64,000 bases of DNA from Mycteria americana. Taxonomy: Eukaryota > Chordata > Aves > Ciconiiformes > Ciconiidae. The notes below the pieces were generated by a model, which was given only the letters and a program-made list of their open reading frames with translations, did not search any database and had not been told where the DNA came from. The stretch is from contig NC_134369.1 in the NCBI RefSeq assembly GCF_035582795.1, positions 55,552,001 through 55,616,000 on the forward strand, written 5' to 3'. Shown here piece after piece: positions 36,086-64,000 of the stretch. The first letter of the stretch is position 1, and every line of letters starts with the position of its first letter. Both the position numbers and the translations under genes were made by a program.

Positions 36086-39000
36086 CCCAAGATTTTCATG
36101 TCACAGTCATCTCCCTAATTCTCAGTATTTCTGCTTTCACTCACAAATAGCCAAAAGGATCCTACAGGAGCACTCTCAATCTGATTGGGAGTTTTCCATC
36201 TCTGTAGAAGGCCGAGATGCTGCAGCTGAACCAGCAAGTAACCAGCGTCTCTGAAACACATGCATCTGTAGATTAGGTATTTTATGGGCTCACAGCACAC
36301 ACACAATCAAATTCCAAGTTTTGGATAACTAGAGAAAAAAAATCCTCTTGCAAAGGTGCAGGGAAGCATTTTCCATGGGTTTAACAAGAATGGGATAATT
36401 TTGGTCAGAGATATTTAAAGCAACAAGGGAACACAGACTTCCACATCCCATAATCTTCAAAATACCCTGCCGAATGGTAAAACAATCAGACTAGAAGCAC
36501 TACAAAATGCTCACTTCAGTCCTTCACAGACATACTTTCCCACTTACTTCTTGCAGAAAACTCCCTCTTCCCTCCAATGCAAGTCTCTAGAGATGCCTCA
36601 GAAGTCCACTGGAGAGCTGTGTTTCTCCAGCTGGAATATCCTTCTCAAACTCCCATGTTCTTCCTTAGCAGTGTGTTCCCAAACACAAACTGTGCTTTAC
36701 TTGCCATTAATGTCTCACACTTCCAGAGCACGACAACTACTGAAAAAGTGAGTGAGGTGATCTTTGACTTGCAAATTTCAGGGATTTTCACATGGAGAAG
36801 GCGCCCACTGTTCCTAGTGCGGTAGCCCAGCTCCATCCTGAATCCGAAGGCAGCCAGCACCTGATGTTGGAGAGGAGGAGGAGCCTCTTATATTTTACCT
36901 GATGATGTTTTCTTAAAGCAGAGACTGTTCAGCTCTCCCATAAACTATCTCATACCATAAACCGAAAGCATTAAAACACTATATTATATTAATCTATTTG
37001 ATTCCATAAGGTGCAATGAGTCTCACCAATAGCTTCATTTTTCCCTTGCTAAGCACTCTCTCCTTTAGCATGACTTTCAGATCACACCATAGGGTACCAC
37101 TCACTGAAGAGGGAGCTGGGCTCCTTCTGTTTCCCCTTTGTGCAACACATGCTTTCCACAGGCTAATGCCAACACTTAGATCTATTGATCTTCCTCATTC
37201 TGGTCTGCAACACACACATTACGTACTTTGGCATAGCCTCACCATCAGAGCTACGTAATCCTCAGTTATGATAATCTTTGGTTAAAAACATGCAAGTATT
37301 TTTAACCAGAGCTGATCAGAACAGCATCTGGGAATGATAAAGAGCTGACATTAGTTTCCATGGAATTCTCTGTTTTGGTTTGGCCATGTTTTAGGTTCCT
37401 AGTTTCTGTGGAATAACCACATTTTCATTGCCCTGTTCTCAGTAAAACCCCATTTCGCTCCCCCACCACTACCTCCCCAAAAAACAGACAATGAACTGTC
37501 CCTTCCATGGCTTCAGCAGGGGTAAGCACAGGTAGTCTGCTGCTGGGTTGCCCACTCATCCATGTTACTCTTTAATGGGATTCTTCACAATCCTCCAAAT
37601 CTGAACTAACGTCAACTTTGTGTCACACTTCATCAACTCACATTTCACTGTCTTTAGGACCCAAGTTAGCCTTTTAAGGACTTTCCCATTTGAGAAGCTT
37701 TTAAACAGCAGCTCTGTTGTCTACTGTTCTCTTAATATATTTGAAGAAATCCTTGTGACTGAAAAAACACCATTTAGTTTTGAAAAAACTTGCCATAGCT
37801 TCTTCCAGTCACCTTAAACTCCTGCCAGCACTCTCTTAAATCATAATTTTTTTCACCAATTTCCAGCTGATGCCATTCTCTCTTAGTTCTTATGGCATTC
37901 TCTAGTACCAGCTTTCAAGATAGACCTTCACAGCCCAGTCTATTTCTCCAGTCTAGCAACCCTTCATAATGACAACTTCATTCATTATTTTTAGTAACTG
38001 AGCTATTTCACTCTGCGCTGTTAGGTCAGGTTAATTCTGCCTGGTACTGGCAATTTGTAAAAACATTCCCAAGCTTTCCACCTGCCCTTGAACATCTCCA
38101 GTGCTGCCAGGATCCGATACTCCACGACTCTGATGGGCAGAGAAGCAATTGTTAGGATAAAATTTTTTGGTGAAGCTTACCACAACTGATTTTTTTTTTT
38201 CCCTTTCATCTAAAAATGCAAAACCACAATTCAAATGCTCTCAACACAGCTGGGTTCCTGTTTAACCAAAAAAAAAAAGTGTTAATCTCTTTACATCCAT
38301 TTAACATCCAGTTTGTAGTCATCTCACATGAACTAAGAATTTCTGGAGCATTTCTTCCATGTTCTGTCTTAAAGTCATTTACCTTTGGCTGAACTTCTAA
38401 TATGCCTCCAAACATCTGGATGATCAGAAATAACTTCTAACCACATGGTGTTCCTTGATGTGTCATTTTTCTAAGCTAAGTACTAGCCATTTTTACAATG
38501 CACTTTGACTTGGAACTTCCCTCATCACAGAAAAAAGTAAATTCTATTTTTTAATTATTTTTCTGGAGCTTTTATGTTCTGAACTCAATTAACTGAAATC
38601 AGAAAAGGCCTGTTCACTTCACAATCAGCTCCCAAGTTTGAGGAACAGCTGAAGAATATCTAATGGGAAAAAGGTTTCCATGACACAGTGTCTCTGTAAA
38701 GGACCTGGCTTCAGATTTCTTGGTAAGGAGATACTCTGTCACTGCAGAGCATGCAACTCCCTAGAAGCAATTTCCACAGCAGCCATTTCTTTTACTTCAA
38801 GCAAATACCATTGTCATGCAGCGTGTGCAATTTTAAGCAAAATTTGTTTCCTCACGTTAAACAGCTTCACTGACTTCAGAGTTTGAGCATGCTGCAGGGA
38901 GTGGGTGTTGCCAAAGACACAGCCCCATGGCTTTCTCAGAAACCCATCGGCTACTTAGCTGCCTCCTTGGGATGGGAATCACCTTCAAAAATCTGTCCTT

Positions 39001-40790
39001 TAATAGAAAATATGACCTAGAGAATTAATGAGCCATGTATACAAACTGAGGTACTCCATTATTGAACATTACTTGAAGCATTATGTCCAGAACCATTTAC
39101 AGCATTATTTAGCACACGTAATTAGCAATCTTCAGGGAGCACGTGCTTCCCCCCGTGTCAGGAAATCTCAGCATCCTACAGCCCTTTGCCACACAGAGCT
39201 GAGAAAAGCCCGCGTGCTGAAGCCTAGGGCTCCTGCACAGGGAGGTCCCTTTGTCCAGGGGCTCAACACGTACCGGTGTGTGGCTGCAGCCGGCGGCTCC
39301 CCAGCCTGCTGCCGGCACTCCCAACGGCCAGGCCCAGCTGCCTGCCCACACATGGTGGGTCTCAGGATCCTTTGAAGTTGTGCAAATCGAAACAGCTGCT
39401 ATTTCATCGCAGTTCCCCTTTTCTTCTTGGAAGGAATCGAGAAGCCTGAAATGGTCTGGCAGCTCTGCCCCCTCCACTTCTCCCTCACAGAAAAACCTCT
39501 CCCGGCAGCTCCCGCCACCTCACACAAGCCGGCGCCTCATGGCAGCTCTACCTGCCCAGCTCCACTGGCACAAACGTGGGAGGATTTGCTGATTACTCTC
39601 TCTCTAAACACAATTGACTTCTCTCCCATGTTATCTTTGACACACAGAAACATCCATTTATCCTACCAATGACTGCTCTGGGCACCCCAGAAAGGCAAAG
39701 AGTAGCAGCATCTTAGCTAGAGGCAGGCCTTGTTTTCCCTCCCACCCCATTTCTTACCTGATGGTGGCTCTTACCTGGGAGCCACCACATCTACCAAAGA
39801 GTTGAAAACAATTAATGAATTGAGCAGACTGCAAAATGACTGCACCTGCCATGGCAGGACAGGCACCTATACCAAAAATTTCCTTAATGGTCTCGGGAAG
39901 GTCCAAGCACCACAGCATCATGTGCTTCAACAGTTGTTCCACGTTGTAACGTCTGTATTTAAAATTATCCCATACTTGAAAGGTACTATGTAAGTATTAA
40001 GCACATTTTAATTCAAACCCACTAGAACTGAGGAAGTAAATTATTGTAAATAACTCAAAAAATTACAACTAAGGTGTGACTGGGCAGGTATTCATAACAA
40101 AAGCAGATCTACAGTAACTGACAACTCGCAGATGAATTCCTCAGCAGTCCAGCCTGCAGGGCAATCGAGCACATGCCTCCAAAACAGGGCTGAAACAAGG
40201 GACAAACACCAGTCTTTCACACCTTTAGTGATCTGGCCAAGAATCAATGTTGAGGGGGAATTTCTGGAAGAATTTCAGTTTACCAAAACCACTATGTTCT
40301 AAAACTGCTGTATAGCACATAATTTTAAAATTGTTGCAAAACTATGGTTTGCAATTAAAATAGCAGAGAAGGCAGAAAGTTCCTTTTGCCATTCTCTGCA
40401 TGTTCAAAGATGAGTAATTTCTCATTTTTGTAAGGCATCCTGAGAGTTAAGCATGGAACAGATTGTACAAAATGCAAGCTTGGTCAAAGTTGACAGCATG
40501 CTTGGCACAGTCTGAAGTGGTCAGAGAAGCATAAAAATCTAACGGTCTGATACTACAGTGACCTGGAAGCCACTTAATTTGCATGATCAATCCTACTGAA
40601 GTCTTCAGTAAGAAGGTTACAAACAAACAAAGATTTCCGGTATGTCTCTTTTGTGGCAACATTATAAAAACAAACACAACTCTGCCACACAGAGATGCCA
40701 ATTAACACTGAGGCGTACACAAAGCTATTGCAGACAGATCTCCATCCAGCAGCATGAATTGGGGTTTGTTTTTTTTTTCCCCAAGGAAAA
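36086..40790. other. Intergenic between CR1 and the CCDC88C 3' end, no gene seen
   Basis: No gene supported. Open frames at 39028-39592 occupy a short GC-rich patch on both strands, which is typical of chance frames. The T-runs and A-runs at 38.2 and 40.7 kb are simple sequence. Confidence 0.55.
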
Positions 40791-40799
40791 AAAAAGTAC

Positions 40800-42107
40800 A
40801 ACATCTATCTATTTTATTTTAATCTTTATTATAAACAATTTTGTAGTTTCCAGAATGGGATTACTACATACTAGATAACAAAAACATCCTCAGCTGAATC
40901 AGTTTTAGCTTTTACTAGATTAAATCAGAACAAGTTGTTGGGTTTTTTTAAGGATTTAGTCTATTGCAAGAAAAACAGCTTTACAAACATGAAATAGAAT
41001 TAAAGATATGCATTTGATCATATATACATAAGCAGCTGATGACACTCCGGACAGAAACATACAAGGAACTTCTTTGCGCATAAATAGATTTTTAAAAGTA
41101 TATTTCTTTCACATGTATACAAAAAATTATTTTGCTTTCTATACCAAGCAAAGTTCTTGGAGACAAACAAGGATTTCTAAGAGACAAAAACCCACATATC
41201 GCTTAGGATGTGTGCTGTCACGCACACAAGGATGTAATAATACAATTTACACAGCATTCCTATACAATACTTGAGCTTCTTATATACATACTTACAAGAC
41301 ACTTCTATACATGAGATGCCACCTTTGCAATTGAAATGGCATCTACTCTGAAAGGCTGCATTAGTTCCAGTGTTTGTATAAAAGATAAAACAAGTTTCAA
41401 AAGGCAGCACCACTTGGCTTGCAGAGTCAAGGATCCACTGAGCTGCAGCTATAGTGAAGGCAATGGGGTAATTACACTGGCCACTCTGTGTTTACAACAG
41501 TGCCAGCAGGGAAGGTGAAGACATGACCCCTGAAGTCTACACATTACCTCTATAAAATGTGGCTGTGGCAAGAACAGTTGATTTTAACAGATCCATGGCT
41601 AAAGCCACACACTTGCACTCTTCAGCTTTCTCTTAAGTTACATAAGCCAAGTGTCTGGTTCTGTCTTTGGGGGAGAAGTTTGGGTTTTACATGACCTTTT
41701 CAGTATGATTAAATTATTTATCAATGGTGGGGCTGGGTTCAGCACATGACCTGTGAAACTCTTCTTTAATGCAGGTAGAAGGGGTGCACAGTGCAGCGAT
41801 GACAGAGGACCCTGCTAAGCCTCTACTGGAGTGGGGAATGCTCAGCACCTGTGAGAATCAGGTGCCAAGCCTGCTGTGAGATTAGGTCAGGCTTCCACTT
41901 TGTTTTAGGCACAACAGTGTCAAAAGAAGGGATGGAGTTTTGCTCCTTGTTTCTCTTAATCATACTTTGTCCAACTAGGAAACAGTACCCGGAGAACATT
42001 CAGAGCAGCATGCAGGTGATGCCTCTAAGACCTGGCACACTGTCTAGACAAATGCTACCCAGATGTCAGCAATGCCAAACACACATATTACTAGCTGCAT
42101 CCGTGGG
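40800..42107 (-). other. CCDC88C: CCDC88C 3' UTR (inferred)
   Basis: Non-coding sequence downstream of the CCDC88C stop on the minus strand. Two AATAAA signals (40825-40830 and 40813-40818) suggest a UTR of about 1.3 kb. Confidence 0.55.
40813..40830 (-). promoter_or_regulatory. CCDC88C: Tandem polyadenylation signals of CCDC88C
   Basis: Two minus-strand AATAAA hexamers lie 6 bases apart, about 1.3 kb after the stop codon. Confidence 0.5.
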
Positions 42108-63820
<21,713 letters not shown>

Positions 63821-64000
63821 CTGCAAAGCCAACAAACAACAACCTTCAACACTGATTTACCAGTGGGATTTTATATTAATGATGGTATATGCAGTTCCTC
63901 TCTTGCACTGTAGAGACTTTTAAGAGATTCAAGAACCATTACCCTGACTTCACAGACGGGGAAGCTGAGACACAGACAGATGGAGGAATCCATGCCTCTA
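63821..64000 (-). other. CCDC88C: CCDC88C intron (cut by window edge)
   Basis: Intronic sequence that includes a MIR/L2-like tail. Confidence 0.7.
63930..63985 (+). repeat. MIR/L2-like 3' tail relic
   Basis: CATTACCCTGACTTCACAGA followed by cggggaagctgagacacagaca resembles the MIR/L2 tail (attttacagatggggaaactgaggcacagaga). The segment is cut off near the window end. Confidence 0.5.

Overview
The window looks like nuclear DNA from a bird. It holds intron-rich vertebrate genes, a 5'-truncated CR1 LINE with the typical avian 3' end, several older CR1 copies, and few other repeats. The order DGLUCY - GPR68 - CCDC88C, with the same relative strands, is the known amniote block on human 14q32; no species can be fixed from the sequence alone.

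Region by region. (1) 1-6.8 kb, plus strand: the last two coding exons of DGLUCY (mitochondrial D-glutamate cyclase); the rest of the gene lies to the left. A phase-compatible spliced open frame with its own polyadenylation signal follows at 7.9-8.3 kb and may be an alternative last exon. (2) 8.9-11.6 kb, minus strand: GPR68 (OGR1), a proton-sensing class A GPCR with its coding sequence in one exon. It converges tail-to-tail on DGLUCY. Its mRNA leader carries upstream ORFs, and two good minus-strand splice donors at 29.03 and 29.94 kb suggest non-coding 5' exons and a CpG-rich promoter near 30 kb. (3) 11.6-40.8 kb: no protein gene that I can support. It contains a nested CR1 cluster (16.3-18.75 kb), another old CR1 (31.9-32.4 kb), a short CR1 (35.9-36.1 kb), MIR/L2-like tails and several short hairpins. 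(4) 40.8-63.8 kb, minus strand: the 3' half of CCDC88C (Daple), 13 coding exons that join in frame to 1,021 codons plus stop. They encode coiled coil, a basic segment, a serine-rich tail, the Galpha-binding (GBA) motif and the C-terminal G-C-V PDZ ligand for Dishevelled. The 5' half lies to the right of the window.

The three genes are neighbours by ancestry, not an operon: one is metabolic, one an acid-sensing receptor, one a non-receptor G-protein activator and Wnt scaffold.

The most interesting observations are a candidate CCDC88C cassette exon at 44.34-44.55 kb that would add a second GBA-like motif, a candidate alternative terminal exon of CCDC88C at 50.25-50.42 kb, the candidate alternative DGLUCY end at 7.92-8.24 kb, and an N-R-Y in place of D-R-Y in GPR68. 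All family comparisons are from memory; no searches were run.
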